Shown: positions 36,401 to 46,048 of the stretch, in pieces
How positions within the stretch are numbered: position 1 is the stretch's first letter
How the letters are laid out: each line of letters begins with the position of its first letter
From: Mycolicibacterium tokaiense
GTDB taxonomy: Bacteria > Actinomycetota > Actinomycetes > Mycobacteriales > Mycobacteriaceae
Assembly: GCF_010725885.1 (NCBI RefSeq)
Contig: NZ_AP022600.1
Coordinates: 4,092,001 to 4,156,000 of the forward strand
Length of the DNA: 64,000 nucleotides
Direction of reading: 5' to 3'
Translations under genes and position numbers: made by a program
The notes under the pieces: model-generated
What the model saw: the letters and a program-made list of their open reading frames with translations, nothing else
Told to the model about the DNA's origin: nothing
The model's database searches: none

Positions 36401-37977
36401 CGGGTCCAGGCGTCCATCTGCCACCACGGCCCCCAGGTGACGCCGTGTGAATGCGGCTCCAGGATGGGTGCGGACTGGTTCCAGCCGAGGTCCCGGTAGG
36501 CGTAGGTGTGGTCCAGGAAGGCCAGGAACACATGCGACGGCTCGGCGATGTAGGTGGTCTGGATCTCGCGGTACAGGGCGTCTTTGCCTGCACCGGTGGC
36601 GGATTCGCGGGCCCGGTCCAGCAGCTTGTCCAGCCCGGGGGCGGTGAAGTTGCCCGGGTTGGCATACGGGGAGGAGTCCGGCAGGCGGGTGTGCAGCGTG
36701 TCATAGACCTGCGAGTCGATGCTGTAGGGCGTGGACCCGCCGCCGAGCAGTACCGCGGCGGTGTCGAACCGGGTATCGATCTCGTCCCAACTGGTCCCCC
36801 GCGGATTGACCTGGATGCCCAGCGGTTGCATGGCGGAGGCGAAGGCCACCGACAGATCGCGGCGCAGGGTGTCGGCTGCGTTGTACAGCAGCTCGAACTC
36901 GGCACGCGCCCCGCCCTTTTCGCGGACCCCGTCGCTGCCGAGCGCCCAGCCGGCCCGGTCCAGTACGGCGGTGGCCGCACCGGTGTCGAAGGCGAAGGAG
37001 GCCTGCGGAGAGTAGGCGGGACCGTAGACATCGCCGATGGGGGTGTCGGCGGGGCGGCCGTGGCCGTCGAGCACATCGCGGATCACCGCGGCGCGGTCCA
37101 CGCCCAGGTTCATCGCCAGCCGGGCCTGCGGATCCGCGGTGAACGCGAGCCCGGCCGGGAACGAAACACCGCGCCAGTCGGCGGATTTGACCGCGACGGT
37201 GCGCACGTCCGCCGACTCCACCGAGCCGACCAGTTTGGGCGGGAGGTTCGCCCCGTCGACCTCGCCTGTGGTGATGCGCTGGGCCCGGGTGTTGTCATCG
37301 GGGGTGTAGGTGTACACCAGCCGGGTGACCTGCGGCCGCTGGCCCCAGTAGTCATCGCGGGCCACCAGTACCGCCTGATCGGGACGCAGGCTGTCCAGCC
37401 GGTAGGGACCGGTGCCCACCGGTTCGGTGTTCAGGGTCCAGTCCGCAGCCGGGGCGTCCTGCACCCGTTCGGACGGCACGATCCCGGTGAGCAGGTACGG
37501 CGACGGGTCGGTGTCGGTGTTCACCTCGACGATGACCGCCTGCGGGCCGTCGGCGGTGACGGCGGTGACAGGGGCGACGTTGGTGGCGATGTCGGAGGCG
37601 ACGGCCGGGTTCTTCAGCGCGGCGTAGGTGGCCACCACGTCGGCGGAGTCCAGCGAGCTGCCGTCGGAGAACGTCACGCCGTCGCGCAGTGCCACGCGCC
37701 AGCGGCGTGGTGCCACCGGTTCGGGGGCTGACGCGGCCAGCGCCGGAACCAAGTCGGGGATCTGGGCGTCGGAGTCGGCCTGCGGGCGCAGCAGCCCTTC
37801 GTAGATGGGGGAGACGCCGAGCTCGCCGTAGCTGACGAAGGGGCTGTAGCCGCCCAGTTCCTGCCCCTCGGCGAGGATGATCTGGTCGGGCTGCTGCCGG
37901 TCTGCGGCGGGGCCCGCGCACCCGGTGGCGATCAGCAGGGTCGTCACCAAGGCCGGCCCGATCCACCTCGACGTCAT
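36397..37977 (-). CDS. Peptide ABC importer substrate-binding lipoprotein
   Basis: 526-residue solute-binding protein of family 5 (OppA/DppA/NikA). The signal peptide ends at lipobox IATGC. The family motif region reads [26 protein letters not shown], and later [12 protein letters not shown] and [22 protein letters not shown]. It captures the substrate outside the membrane for the DppBCDF proteins. ATG at 37977 is chosen because GAAGAGG precedes it; ATG at 37995 is possible. First gene of the minus-strand operon. Substrate not determinable; peptides or metal chelates are likely. Confidence 0.92.
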   Translation of the reverse strand: MTSRWIGPALVTTLLIATGCAGPAADRQQPDQIILAEGQELGGYSPFVSYGELGVSPIYEGLLRPQADSDAQIPDLVPALAASAPEPVAPRRWRVALRDGVTFSDGSSLDSADVVATYAALKNPAVASDIATNVAPVTAVTADGPQAVIVEVNTDTDPSPYLLTGIVPSERVQDAPAADWTLNTEPVGTGPYRLDSLRPDQAVLVARDDYWGQRPQVTRLVYTYTPDDNTRAQRITTGEVDGANLPPKLVGSVESADVRTVAVKSADWRGVSFPAGLAFTADPQARLAMNLGVDRAAVIRDVLDGHGRPADTPIGDVYGPAYSPQASFAFDTGAATAVLDRAGWALGSDGVREKGGARAEFELLYNAADTLRRDLSVAFASAMQPLGIQVNPRGTSWDEIDTRFDTAAVLLGGGSTPYSIDSQVYDTLHTRLPDSSPYANPGNFTAPGLDKLLDRARESATGAGKDALYREIQTTYIAEPSHVFLAFLDHTYAYRDLGWNQSAPILEPHSHGVTWGPWWQMDAWTR

Positions 37978-38181
37978 CGATCCTCTTCCGCTCATCTGTT
38001 CAATTGGTCAGGCGAGACCCTACCTGGCAATCGGCTGTGTGCCATCGGGCGGCGGCGTGGCCAACTTCCGTGGTGGGCACTCCGGCGAACAACCCATGAG
38101 GCAGGATGGAGCCAGCCGTCCAGGCCAGCGCCCGGATGGCGCTTGCATGTCCGGGAAAGGTTTGGGCCGATAGGGGTGGAG

Positions 38182-38910
38182 ATGACGACGGCGGCGATTC
38201 CGCGCCCGAAGTACGCACGGGTGCTCCTCAAGCTGGGCGGCGAGATGTTCGGCGGCGGACAGGTCGGTCTCGATCCGGATGTGGTGTCCCTGGTGGCCCG
38301 ACAGATCGCCGAGGTGGTCCGCGAGGGTGCGCAGGTCGCGGTGGTGATCGGCGGCGGCAACTTCTTCCGCGGTGCGCAGTTGCAGCAGCGCGGGATGGAA
38401 CGCACCCGCTCGGATTACATGGGCATGCTCGGCACCGTGATGAACAGCCTTGCGCTGCAGGATTTCCTGCAGAAAGAGGGCATCGACACCCGGGTGCAGA
38501 CCGCCATCACCATGGGGCAGGTGGCCGAGCCCTACATCCCGCTGCGCGCGCGGCGCCACCTCGAGAAGGGCCGCGTCGTCATCTTCGGCGCCGGCATGGG
38601 GCTGCCGTACTTCTCCACCGACACCACCGCCGCGCAGCGGGCCCTGGAGATCGGGGCCGAGGTGGTGCTGATGGCCAAGGCCGTCGACGGCGTGTACACC
38701 GACGACCCGCGGACCAACCCGGACGCCGAGCTGCTGACCGCGGTCACCCACCGCGAGGTCCTGGACCGCGGCCTCAAGGTGGCCGATGCCACCGCATTCA
38801 GTCTGTGCATGGACAATGGCATGCCGATCCTGGTTTTCAACTTGCTGACCGACGGCAATATCGCCCGTGCCGTCGCAGGTGAGAAGATCGGAACACTGGT
38901 CACCACGTGA
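38182..38910 (+). CDS. pyrH: UMP kinase
   Basis: 242-residue UMP kinase that makes UDP from UMP. Family motifs: [53 protein letters not shown] and [16 protein letters not shown] at 38182, or GTG at 38176. Divergent from the peptide importer operon. Gene order pyrH-frr-cdsA is conserved. Confidence 0.97.
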   Translation: MTTAAIPRPKYARVLLKLGGEMFGGGQVGLDPDVVSLVARQIAEVVREGAQVAVVIGGGNFFRGAQLQQRGMERTRSDYMGMLGTVMNSLALQDFLQKEGIDTRVQTAITMGQVAEPYIPLRARRHLEKGRVVIFGAGMGLPYFSTDTTAAQRALEIGAEVVLMAKAVDGVYTDDPRTNPDAELLTAVTHREVLDRGLKVADATAFSLCMDNGMPILVFNLLTDGNIARAVAGEKIGTLVTT

Positions 38911-38965
38911 CGCCCGCGGACAGGGGCAACCGGCCAGGCGAACTACGTGACGGGAGACGACAACC

Positions 38966-39523
38966 GTGATCGACGAGGCGCTCTTCGACGCCGAAGAGAA
39001 AATGGAAAAGGCCGTGACGGTGGCCCGCGATGACCTGGCGTCCATCCGCACCGGCCGTGCCAACCCCGGCATGTTCTCGCGGATCAGCATCGAGTACTAC
39101 GGCTCGATGACACCGATCACCCAGCTGTCCAGCATCAACGTGCCCGAACCCCGGCTCGTGGTCATCAAGCCCTACGAGGCCTCGCAGCTGCGCCACATCG
39201 AGGATGCGATCCGTAACTCCGACCTCGGCGTCAACCCCGGCAACGACGGCAACGTCATCCGCGTCGCCATCCCACAGCTCACCGAGGAGCGTCGGCGCGA
39301 GCTGGTCAAGCAGGCCAAGGCCAAGGGCGAGGACGCCAAGGTGTCGGTGCGCAACATCCGGCGCAAGACCATGGACGAGCTGAGCCGCATCAAGAAGGAC
39401 GGCGAAGCCGGCGAGGACGAGGTGACCCGGGCCGAGAAGGACCTCGACAAGAGCACCCAGACCTACGTCAGCCAGATCGACGACCTGGTGAAGCACAAAG
39501 AAGGTGAGTTGCTGGAAGTCTGA
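38966..39523 (+). CDS. frr: Ribosome recycling factor
   Basis: 185-residue RRF that splits post-termination ribosomes with EF-G. Motifs: [22 protein letters not shown] and [23 protein letters not shown], with a long C-terminal coiled helix. GGGAGA precedes the GTG start. It lies between pyrH and cdsA. Confidence 0.98.
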   Translation: MIDEALFDAEEKMEKAVTVARDDLASIRTGRANPGMFSRISIEYYGSMTPITQLSSINVPEPRLVVIKPYEASQLRHIEDAIRNSDLGVNPGNDGNVIRVAIPQLTEERRRELVKQAKAKGEDAKVSVRNIRRKTMDELSRIKKDGEAGEDEVTRAEKDLDKSTQTYVSQIDDLVKHKEGELLEV

Positions 39524-39529
39524 CTTCCA

Positions 39530-40399
39530 GTGAGCACCCCCGTGGCCAACACCGACACCGGCAGCGAGCCGACCCCCAAGGCGTCGCGCGCTGGGCGCAA
39601 TCTGCCCGCCGCCATCGCCGTCGGGTGCGCTCTGGGGTTCGGTCTGATCGCCATCCTGCTGTTCGCGCCGTACGTGTGGATCGGCGTGGTGGCGATCGCC
39701 ATGGTGGTCGCCACTCTCGAGGTCGGTGCCCGGCTGCGGGAAGGCGGATACGTCATCCCGATGGTGCCGCTGCTGGTGGGCGGGCAGGCCACCATCTGGT
39801 TGACCTGGCCGTTCGGCGCCGCCGGTGCGTTGGGTGGTTTCGGTGGCACGGTACTGGTGTGCCTGATCTGGCGGTTGCTGGCCCACGGTCTGAAAACCGC
39901 GCCCACCAACTACCTGCGCGACGTGTCGGTCACGGTCTTCCTGACGGCGTGGATCCCGTTGTTCGGAGCGTTCGGCGTGCTGCTGATCTATCCGGAAGAC
40001 GGCTGGGCGCGGGTGTTCTGCATGCTGCTGGCCGTGGTGTTCTCCGACGTCGGCGGCTACGCCGCGGGCGTGCTGTTCGGCAAACACCCGATGGTGCCCG
40101 CGATCAGCCCCAAGAAGTCGTGGGAAGGGTTCGTCGGATCGCTGATCGGCGGTGTCACCGCGGCCGTGCTCGCCGTGACCTTCCTGCTGGAGCAACCCGC
40201 CTGGGTCGGCATCCCGCTCGGTATCTTCCTGGTGATCACCGGGACCCTGGGTGACCTGGTGGAATCACAGGTCAAACGCGATCTGGGCATCAAGGACATG
40301 GGCACCATGCTGCCCGGGCACGGTGGCCTGATGGACCGCATCGACTCGATCCTGCCGTCGGCTGCGGCCACCTGGATCGTGCTCGCCGTGCTCGCCTGA
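39530..40399 (+). CDS. cdsA: Phosphatidate cytidylyltransferase CdsA
   Basis: 289-residue membrane enzyme that makes CDP-diacylglycerol, precursor of PI, PE and cardiolipin. About eight helices. The signature near the C-terminus is [32 protein letters not shown], with the conserved KRDxxxKD and GHGGxxDRxDS residues. GTG start six bases after the frr stop. Confidence 0.96.
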   Translation: MSTPVANTDTGSEPTPKASRAGRNLPAAIAVGCALGFGLIAILLFAPYVWIGVVAIAMVVATLEVGARLREGGYVIPMVPLLVGGQATIWLTWPFGAAGALGGFGGTVLVCLIWRLLAHGLKTAPTNYLRDVSVTVFLTAWIPLFGAFGVLLIYPEDGWARVFCMLLAVVFSDVGGYAAGVLFGKHPMVPAISPKKSWEGFVGSLIGGVTAAVLAVTFLLEQPAWVGIPLGIFLVITGTLGDLVESQVKRDLGIKDMGTMLPGHGGLMDRIDSILPSAAATWIVLAVLA

Positions 40400-40440
40400 T
40401 TCGGGTTTCCCGCCGTGGAGGCGGATACTGGATCTCGATC

Positions 40441-41541
40441 ATGAATCTTCCGCTGGTTTTCGAGGCGCCGCGCCGGGCACTGCCCCCGCGGCATTTTGCC
40501 GATCTCGACGGTGACGCCCGGGCCGCCGCGGTGACGGAGTTGGGCCTGCCGGCCTTCCGCGCCAAGCAGCTCGCGTCGCAGTACTACGGGCGGCTCATCG
40601 CCGACCCGGAGCAGATGACCGATCTGCCCGCCGCGCTGCGGACGCCGCTGAGCGAGTCGCTGTTCCCCCGGCTGCTCACGGTGGCCAACCAGATCCAGTG
40701 TGATGCGGGAGAGACCCGTAAGACCCTGTGGCGGGCCGTCGACGGCACCACCTTCGAGTCGGTGCTGATGCGCTACCCCGACCGCAACACCGTCTGCATC
40801 TCCTCGCAGGCCGGCTGCGGGATGGCGTGCCCGTTCTGCGCCACCGGACAGGGTGGCCTGATGCGCAACCTGTCCACCGGCGAGATCGTCGAGCAGGTGC
40901 GCGCCGCGGGTGCGGCCGTGCGCGACGAGTTCGACGGGCGGCTGTCCAACGTGGTGTTCATGGGCATGGGCGAGCCGCTGGCCAACTACAACCGCGTGGT
41001 GGCCGCGGTGCACCGCATCATCGACCCCGCGCCGCTGGGGTTCGGCATCTCGGCCCGGTCGGTGACGGTCTCGACCGTCGGGCTGGCCCCGGCCATCCGC
41101 AAGCTGGCCGACGAGAAGCTGGGCGTGACGCTGGCGCTGTCGCTGCACACCCCCGACGACGAGTTGCGCGACACCCTGGTGCCGGTGAACAACCGCTGGA
41201 AGATCGAGGAGGTGCTCGATGCGGCGCGGTACTACGCCGATCGCACCGGGCGCCGGGTGTCGGTGGAGTACGCGCTGATCCGCGACGTCAACGATCAGCC
41301 GTGGCGCGCCGATCTGCTGGGCAAGAAGCTGCACGCGGCATTCGGGCGGCTGGTGCACGTGAATTTGATCCCGCTGAATCCCACACCCGGTAGCGAATGG
41401 GACGCCAGTCCCAAACCGGTGGAGCGGGAGTTCGTGAAACGGGTGCGCGCCAAAGGCGTGTCGTGCACGGTGCGCGATACGCGCGGACGCGAGATCGCCG
41501 CCGCGTGCGGCCAGCTGGCGGCCGAGGGACGAGGCCGGTAG
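40441..41541 (+). CDS. rlmN: Dual-specificity 23S rRNA/tRNA methyltransferase RlmN
   Basis: 366-residue radical SAM enzyme that forms m2A2503 in 23S rRNA and m2A37 in tRNA. The [4Fe-4S] motif [12 protein letters not shown] is intact, and [12 protein letters not shown] follows. The mechanistic cysteine is in [11 protein letters not shown] near the C-terminus. The last codons lie inside the first copy of a 63-bp tandem repeat, so the C-terminal tail may vary between strains. Confidence 0.96.
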   Translation: MNLPLVFEAPRRALPPRHFADLDGDARAAAVTELGLPAFRAKQLASQYYGRLIADPEQMTDLPAALRTPLSESLFPRLLTVANQIQCDAGETRKTLWRAVDGTTFESVLMRYPDRNTVCISSQAGCGMACPFCATGQGGLMRNLSTGEIVEQVRAAGAAVRDEFDGRLSNVVFMGMGEPLANYNRVVAAVHRIIDPAPLGFGISARSVTVSTVGLAPAIRKLADEKLGVTLALSLHTPDDELRDTLVPVNNRWKIEEVLDAARYYADRTGRRVSVEYALIRDVNDQPWRADLLGKKLHAAFGRLVHVNLIPLNPTPGSEWDASPKPVEREFVKRVRAKGVSCTVRDTRGREIAAACGQLAAEGRGR

Positions 41542-41657
41542 CTGGAGCGCACGCGTTTCAGCACAGCGTGCGGCCAGCTGGCGGCCGAGGGACGAGGCCG
41601 GTAGCTGGAGCGCACGCGTTTCAGCACAGCGTGCGGCCAGCTGGCGGCCGAGGGACG
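41503..41657. repeat. 63-bp direct tandem repeat, about 2.5 copies
   Basis: Copies start at 41503, 41566 and 41629, the last truncated after 29 bases, with no mismatch seen between them. The first copy begins within the last 13 codons of rlmN and includes its TAG. The unit is 63 bases (21 codons). It lies between the convergent rlmN and DUF2631 genes and has no spacers. Confidence 0.95.
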
Positions 41658-41666
41658 GGCCAGCGG

Positions 41667-41921
41667 CTAGCGCAGCCAGCCCTTCTGGCGGCCCCACCAG
41701 TCGCGCACCAGGAAGAACGTGGCGATGATGGCGAAGGCGATCAGGAAGTAGTCCTCGACGTGACCGACGTGGTTGCCGTGCAGCATCAGCAGCAGGAAGC
41801 CGATGATGAACAGGCCGGTCAGGTGCCAGGTGCGGTAGTTGATCTTGCTCCAACCCCACTTGGCGGACGGCACATCGGCCGGATCGACGTCGTCGTAGCG
41901 CTCGACCTCGGTGCTGACCAC
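41667..41921 (-). CDS. DUF2631 small membrane protein (Rv2876-like)
   Basis: 84-residue protein: an acidic N-terminus (STEVERYDDVDPADVPSA), the conserved KWGWSKINYRTWHL segment, and two membrane helices (about 34-50 and 57-75). The GTG at 41921 is chosen because GAGGAG lies seven bases upstream; the longer frame from 41963 lacks a ribosome site. Function unknown. Confidence 0.85.
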   Translation of the reverse strand: MVSTEVERYDDVDPADVPSAKWGWSKINYRTWHLTGLFIIGFLLLMLHGNHVGHVEDYFLIAFAIIATFFLVRDWWGRQKGWLR

Positions 41922-41979
41922 TGCTGAGCTCCTCACGGATCGGGGCGGAAAACCTGCCGCCATTCTGGCATACGCCGTT

Positions 41980-43272
41980 TCAGCTCAGCGCGTTGTACCG
42001 CCGCAACGCCTCGGCGCGCTCGGCGCCGTGGTCGACGATGGGGTCCGGGTACTCGTCGGTGCCGAACTCCGGGACCCACCGCCGCACGTAGGCCTGTTCG
42101 GGGTCGAACTTCTTGCCCTGGGTGTCGGGGTTGAACACCCGGAAATACGGCGCGGCGTCGGTGCCGCAGCCCGCCGCCCACTGCCACCCGTGCTGGTTGC
42201 TGGCGATGTCACCGTCGAGCAACTGCTCCAAGAACCACTTCGCCCCCCACTGCCAGGGCAGGTGCAGATCCTTGACCAGGAACGACGCGGTGATCATCCG
42301 CACCCGGTTGTGCATGAAGCCACTTTCGCTCAGCTGCCGCATCCCGGCGTCGACGATGGGGAATCCGGTGCGCCCCTCCTTCCACGCCGTGAACGACTCG
42401 TCGTCGTCATCGACCTCGATGGCGTCGAAGTCGCTGTTGAAGTTCCACCAGGCGCTGCGCGGCCACTGCGCCAGCACGCTGGCATAGAAGTCGCGAAAGG
42501 CCAGCTCGCGCAGATAGGCCGCCGGGCCTTCGGCGGTGCCCAGGTCCGCCGCCAGGGTGCGGGGATGGATGTTGCCGAAGTGCAGGTAGGCCGACATCCG
42601 GCTGGTGGCGTCCAGATCCGGGCGGTTGCGGTCCGCCGAGTACCCCTCCAGGCCCTGGTCGACGAACTTTTTCCACCGGCGCCGCGCCGCCTTCTCTCCG
42701 GCCGGATACGGCAACTCGGTACCCGGGTCCGGGATGTCGAGGTTCTTGCCGGCGCCGGAGACGTCGGCGGGGTCGATCCAGCGCGCCGACTTGGGCCCGG
42801 TCTTGGCGGGTGCCCGCCAGCCACGCTCGCGCCAGCGCCGGAAATAGGGCGTGAACACCTTGTAGGGGGAGCCGTCGTCCTTGGTGACCCGGCCGGGTGA
42901 CACCAGGTACGCCGAGCCGGATTTCTCCAGGGGGATGTCGCCCAGCGCCGCGGCCACCTTCTCGTCGCGCGCCTGGGCGAAGGGGGTGAACTCCTCGGAG
43001 ATGTGCACGGCGGTGGCGCCGACGGCCTTGGCCACCGCGGGGATGCGGGTGTCGGGGCGACCTCGGGTGACCAGCAGTCGGCCGTCCAGGGCGTCGCGCA
43101 GTTCGCGCAGAGAGTCGTAGAGGAACTGCTCGCGCCGCGGCCCCGCCGAGGCCGTCAACCGCGGATCGAGCACATAGCAGGCGAGCACCTCGGCGTCATC
43201 GGCACCGGCGTCCAGCAGCGCGGGCAGATCGCCCAGTCGGAGGTCACGCCGGAACCACAACAGCCGAGTCAT
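41980..43272 (-). CDS. phr: Deoxyribodipyrimidine photolyase
   Basis: 430-residue photolyase that repairs UV-induced cyclobutane pyrimidine dimers with light. The N-terminal antenna domain begins TRLLWFRRDLRLGDLPAL. The FAD domain contains TSRMSAYLHFGNIHPRTL, GRTGFPIVDAGMRQLSESG and MHNRVRMITASFLVKDL, then LLDGDIASNQHGWQWAAGCGTDAAPYFRVFNP. Conserved Trp residues for electron transfer are present. ATG at 43272 is chosen by homology. Divergent from the PuuE-like gene, with 80 bases between. Confidence 0.96.
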   Translation of the reverse strand: MTRLLWFRRDLRLGDLPALLDAGADDAEVLACYVLDPRLTASAGPRREQFLYDSLRELRDALDGRLLVTRGRPDTRIPAVAKAVGATAVHISEEFTPFAQARDEKVAAALGDIPLEKSGSAYLVSPGRVTKDDGSPYKVFTPYFRRWRERGWRAPAKTGPKSARWIDPADVSGAGKNLDIPDPGTELPYPAGEKAARRRWKKFVDQGLEGYSADRNRPDLDATSRMSAYLHFGNIHPRTLAADLGTAEGPAAYLRELAFRDFYASVLAQWPRSAWWNFNSDFDAIEVDDDDESFTAWKEGRTGFPIVDAGMRQLSESGFMHNRVRMITASFLVKDLHLPWQWGAKWFLEQLLDGDIASNQHGWQWAAGCGTDAAPYFRVFNPDTQGKKFDPEQAYVRRWVPEFGTDEYPDPIVDHGAERAEALRRYNALS

Positions 43273-43352
43273 GTCTGTGATGCTGCCCCATTCGCGGTCG
43301 CGGGAAACTTCTCGGCCGGTGACAGCTCTCTGACGCTGACACAATGACCGGC

Positions 43353-44270
43353 ATGACGCTGCCCGAGTATCCGCGTGACCTGGTGGGCTACGGCCCCCAC
43401 CCGCCGCATCCCCAGTGGCCCGGCGGCGCCCGCATCGCCGTGCAGTTCGTGCTGAACTACGAGGAGGGCGCCGAGAGCAACGTACTGGACGGCGACCAGG
43501 GATCGGAGACGTTCCTCTCCGAAGTCATTGGGGCGCAGTCGTATCCCAACAGGCACATGAGCTTGGAGTCACTGTACGAGTACGGTTCGCGGGCCGGTCT
43601 GTGGCGCGTGCTGCGGGTGTTCGAGCGGCGCGGACTGCCGCTGACCATCTTCGGGGTGGCGCTGGCGCTGGCACGCAATCCGGAAGCGGTGGCGGCCTTC
43701 ACCGAACGCGGTGACGAGATCGCCTGCCACGGCCTGCGCTGGCTGAGCTATCAGATGGCTGACGTGGACGTCGAGCGTGAACACATGGCGCACGCGGTGG
43801 CGCTGCTCACCGAGCTGACCGGCAGCGCGCCGCTGGGGTGGTACACCGGCCGCGACTCGCCCCGCACGCGGGAGCTGGTGGTCGAGCACGGCGGTTTCCT
43901 TTACGACTCGGATTCCTACGCCGACGACCTGCCGTACTGGACCACGGTGGCCGGCCACGACCATCTGGTGGTGCCCTACACCCTGGACACCAACGACATG
44001 AAGTTCGTGTCCACCAGCGGATTCCCGTCCGGCACCGAGTTCTTCACCTATCTGCGTGACGCGTTCGACGTGCTCTATGCCGAAGGGGTGGCCGGCGCGC
44101 CGAAGATGCTGTCGGTGGGGCTGCACTGCCGGCTGGTGGGCCGACCCGCCCGCGTCGCTGCGCTGGAACGCTTCCTCGATCACGTGCAGTCTCATGACGC
44201 GGTGTGGATCGCCCGCCGGGTGGACATCGCGCGGCACTGGGTGCACAATTTTCCGCCGCCGGGCAGGTGA
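43353..44270 (+). CDS. PuuE-type allantoinase / polysaccharide deacetylase-fold hydrolase
   Basis: 305-residue NodB-fold protein of the PuuE group, the non-metal allantoinases of purine breakdown. The diagnostic region is YPRDLVGYGPHPPHPQWPGG followed by VQFVLNYEEGAES and GVALALARNPEAVAAF. No other ureide gene is next to it, so the substrate is uncertain. The ATG at 43353 is preferred over 43344 because CACAAT ends seven bases upstream and the protein then begins like its family. Confidence 0.85.
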   Translation: MTLPEYPRDLVGYGPHPPHPQWPGGARIAVQFVLNYEEGAESNVLDGDQGSETFLSEVIGAQSYPNRHMSLESLYEYGSRAGLWRVLRVFERRGLPLTIFGVALALARNPEAVAAFTERGDEIACHGLRWLSYQMADVDVEREHMAHAVALLTELTGSAPLGWYTGRDSPRTRELVVEHGGFLYDSDSYADDLPYWTTVAGHDHLVVPYTLDTNDMKFVSTSGFPSGTEFFTYLRDAFDVLYAEGVAGAPKMLSVGLHCRLVGRPARVAALERFLDHVQSHDAVWIARRVDIARHWVHNFPPPGR

Positions 44271-44303
44271 TCGACACCAGATATCTTGGCGCACAAGCGA
44301 TGA

Positions 44304-44340
44304 CGAGCGGCACACCGACCAGTGGCCGGTGTGCCGCTCG
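44304..44340. terminator. Perfect 14-bp hairpin between convergent genes
   Basis: CGAGCGGCACACCG (44304-44317) and CGGTGTGCCGCTCG (44327-44340) pair perfectly around a nine-base loop, between the stops of the PuuE-like and fasciclin genes. No T-run on either side. Likely a bidirectional terminator. Confidence 0.6.
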
Positions 44341-44353
44341 CGGGGGGAACTGA

Positions 44354-44935
44354 TTACATCGCCGGCGGCGGCATCAGCACGGTGTCGATGAGATAGACCG
44401 TGGCGTTGGCCGTCTGCACGCCGCCGCAGACCACGGAGGCGTCGTTGACCATCAGGTGGTCGGCCGGGCCCTCCACCGTCAGCGGAGCGCCCTGCACGGT
44501 GACGTGGGTGCCTGCCACCTGGTCAGGGTTCACGCGACCCGGAACGACGTGGTAGGTAAGGATGTTGGTCAACAGCGGGGCGTCGGTCTTGAGCGTGTCG
44601 ATGGTGGCGGGATCGATCTTGGCGAATGCCTCATCGGTGGGTGCGAAGATGGTGAACTCCCCGCCGTCGAGGGTGCTGACCAGATTGACCTCGGGATTGA
44701 GCTGCCCGGAAATGGCCTGGGTGAGCGTCGTGAGCATCGGGTTGCTGGCCGCGGCCACCGAAACCGGGGCGGGGGCCATGCCGTTGATCGAGCCCGGACC
44801 GACGGGGTTCTGCTGGGCGTAGGCGGCGCAGCCGGGGCCCACCGGGCCCATCGGTTCGGCGACGGCGGCGGGGGCGACCGCAAGGCCCATCACAGCGGCA
44901 GCGATACCGGTGGCGGCGAGCAGGTGTGTCTTCAT
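44354..44935 (-). CDS. Secreted fasciclin-domain protein (MPT70-like)
   Basis: 193-residue secreted protein with a signal peptide (cleavage after AVAEP region) and one FAS1 domain. H1-like [15 protein letters not shown] and [10 protein letters not shown] motifs are present, with two cysteines (GPGCAAYA and SVVCGGV) as in MPB70. FAS1 proteins mediate adhesion. The length equals that of MPT70. A SigK-type promoter lies 41 bases upstream. Symbol withheld because the two homologues here could be assigned differently. Confidence 0.9.
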   Translation of the reverse strand: MKTHLLAATGIAAAVMGLAVAPAAVAEPMGPVGPGCAAYAQQNPVGPGSINGMAPAPVSVAAASNPMLTTLTQAISGQLNPEVNLVSTLDGGEFTIFAPTDEAFAKIDPATIDTLKTDAPLLTNILTYHVVPGRVNPDQVAGTHVTVQGAPLTVEGPADHLMVNDASVVCGGVQTANATVYLIDTVLMPPPAM

Positions 44936-44976
44936 GGGTGGTCGACTCCTTGTTGTTGAGTGTGCGGATGCTTATG

Positions 44977-45003
44977 ATTCGTTGTGGAACCGCATCTGGA
45001 TGG
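44977..45003 (-). promoter_or_regulatory. SigK-type promoter of the MPT70-like gene
   Basis: On the minus strand CCATCC (44998-45003) and CGAAT (44977-44981) are separated by 16 bases, matching the SigK consensus known for mpt70/mpt83. It lies 41 bases before the ATG. Confidence 0.65.
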
Positions 45004-45123
45004 GTCGGAATGTTTTTGTGCTGAAAACTATTTCGACTCTGAGGTGGCGAAATTCAAGACGCGAGAGTCTTTTTGACGAGCATCGCAGGGGAATGTCCAC
45101 GCCCGCGGATTGTCGAGAGGCAA

Positions 45124-45151
45124 GGCAGCCCGGTCGGGGGGTCGGGCTGCC
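45124..45151 (-). terminator. Hairpin after the fasciclin lipoprotein gene
   Basis: GGCAGCCCG (45124-45132) pairs with CGGGCTGCC (45143-45151), just past the stop of the minus-strand lipoprotein. No T-run follows. The rest of 44936-45170 contains the SigK-type promoter only. Confidence 0.5.
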
Positions 45152-45170
45152 CTGCCAGTCTCGGTTGCCG

Positions 45171-45863
45171 TCAGGAAGCCGGCGGCATCAACACAGTATC
45201 AATCATGTACACCGTCGCGTTGGCGGTTTTCACTCCGCCGCAAACCAGTCCGGCGTCGTTGACCCGCAGTTCCTCACCCTCTCCGGTGACGGTCAGCGGA
45301 GCGCCCTGCACGGTGACGTGTTCGCCCACCACCTGATCGGGAGCAGCCTGTCCCGGGACCACGTGATAGGTCAGGATCGACGTCAGCAGATCGGAATCGG
45401 TCTTGAGGGTCTCGAGAGTGGCCGCATCCAGCTTGGCGAAGGCATCGTCGGTGGGTGCGAACACGGTGAACTGATCGCCGTCGAGGGTGTCGACGAGGTT
45501 GACGTTCGGATTCAGCTGGCCCGAGATCGCTTGCGTCAGGGTCTTGAGCATGGGGTTGTTGGACGCCGCCACGCTCAGCGGCGCCTCGGCCATGCCGGCC
45601 ACCGAACCGGGGCCCTCGGGAACTTCCTCCGCGTAGGCGGCGCAACCGGAGCCCACCAGGTTGGCGGCGGGATCGGCCATGGCGCTGGTGGTGGTGGCCT
45701 CGGAGGTGGTCTCCTCGCCGGTGGCCGCCTCGGCGGCTGAGGAGGCGGCGCTGGTTGCCGACGAAGCGGTGTCGCTGGCTTCCTCACTGGAACAGGAGGC
45801 CAGGGCGAGGGCGGCGGCTGCGGCGAACCCGGCGGCGAAGACTCGGTGCTGAATCGTGTGCAT
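45171..45863 (-). CDS. Fasciclin-domain lipoprotein (MPT83-like)
   Basis: 230-residue lipoprotein; the signal peptide ends at LALASC. A Ser/Ala/Thr/Glu-rich linker (about 27-70) precedes one FAS1 domain with [15 protein letters not shown] and [10 protein letters not shown]. Two cysteines ([15 protein letters not shown]) match the neighbour. The FAS1 domains of the two proteins are very similar, so one arose by duplication. The ATG at 45863 is chosen by the signal peptide. A CCGAAT is found upstream but no good -35, so SigK control is less clear than for the neighbour. Confidence 0.9.
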   Translation of the reverse strand: MHTIQHRVFAAGFAAAAALALASCSSEEASDTASSATSAASSAAEAATGEETTSEATTTSAMADPAANLVGSGCAAYAEEVPEGPGSVAGMAEAPLSVAASNNPMLKTLTQAISGQLNPNVNLVDTLDGDQFTVFAPTDDAFAKLDAATLETLKTDSDLLTSILTYHVVPGQAAPDQVVGEHVTVQGAPLTVTGEGEELRVNDAGLVCGGVKTANATVYMIDTVLMPPAS

Positions 45864-46048
45864 ATCGTCGACTTCCTTGTCTGCTTCGATGAACAACGGG
45901 CAGGAACCCGTCCGGCTCCTGTACCCACGATTCGGACGCCGAAGAGTCTCAGACCGGCTCGGACGGCCGGACGTCACGGTTGTGTCATCATTCGGCCCCG
46001 TCTCGGACGTGTCGACCACGGCGCGGATTGACGCGGCACAATGGATCG

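Noticed and set aside
41503..41657. CRISPR array
   Set aside because: The 63-bp units are directly adjacent without spacers, so it is a tandem repeat.
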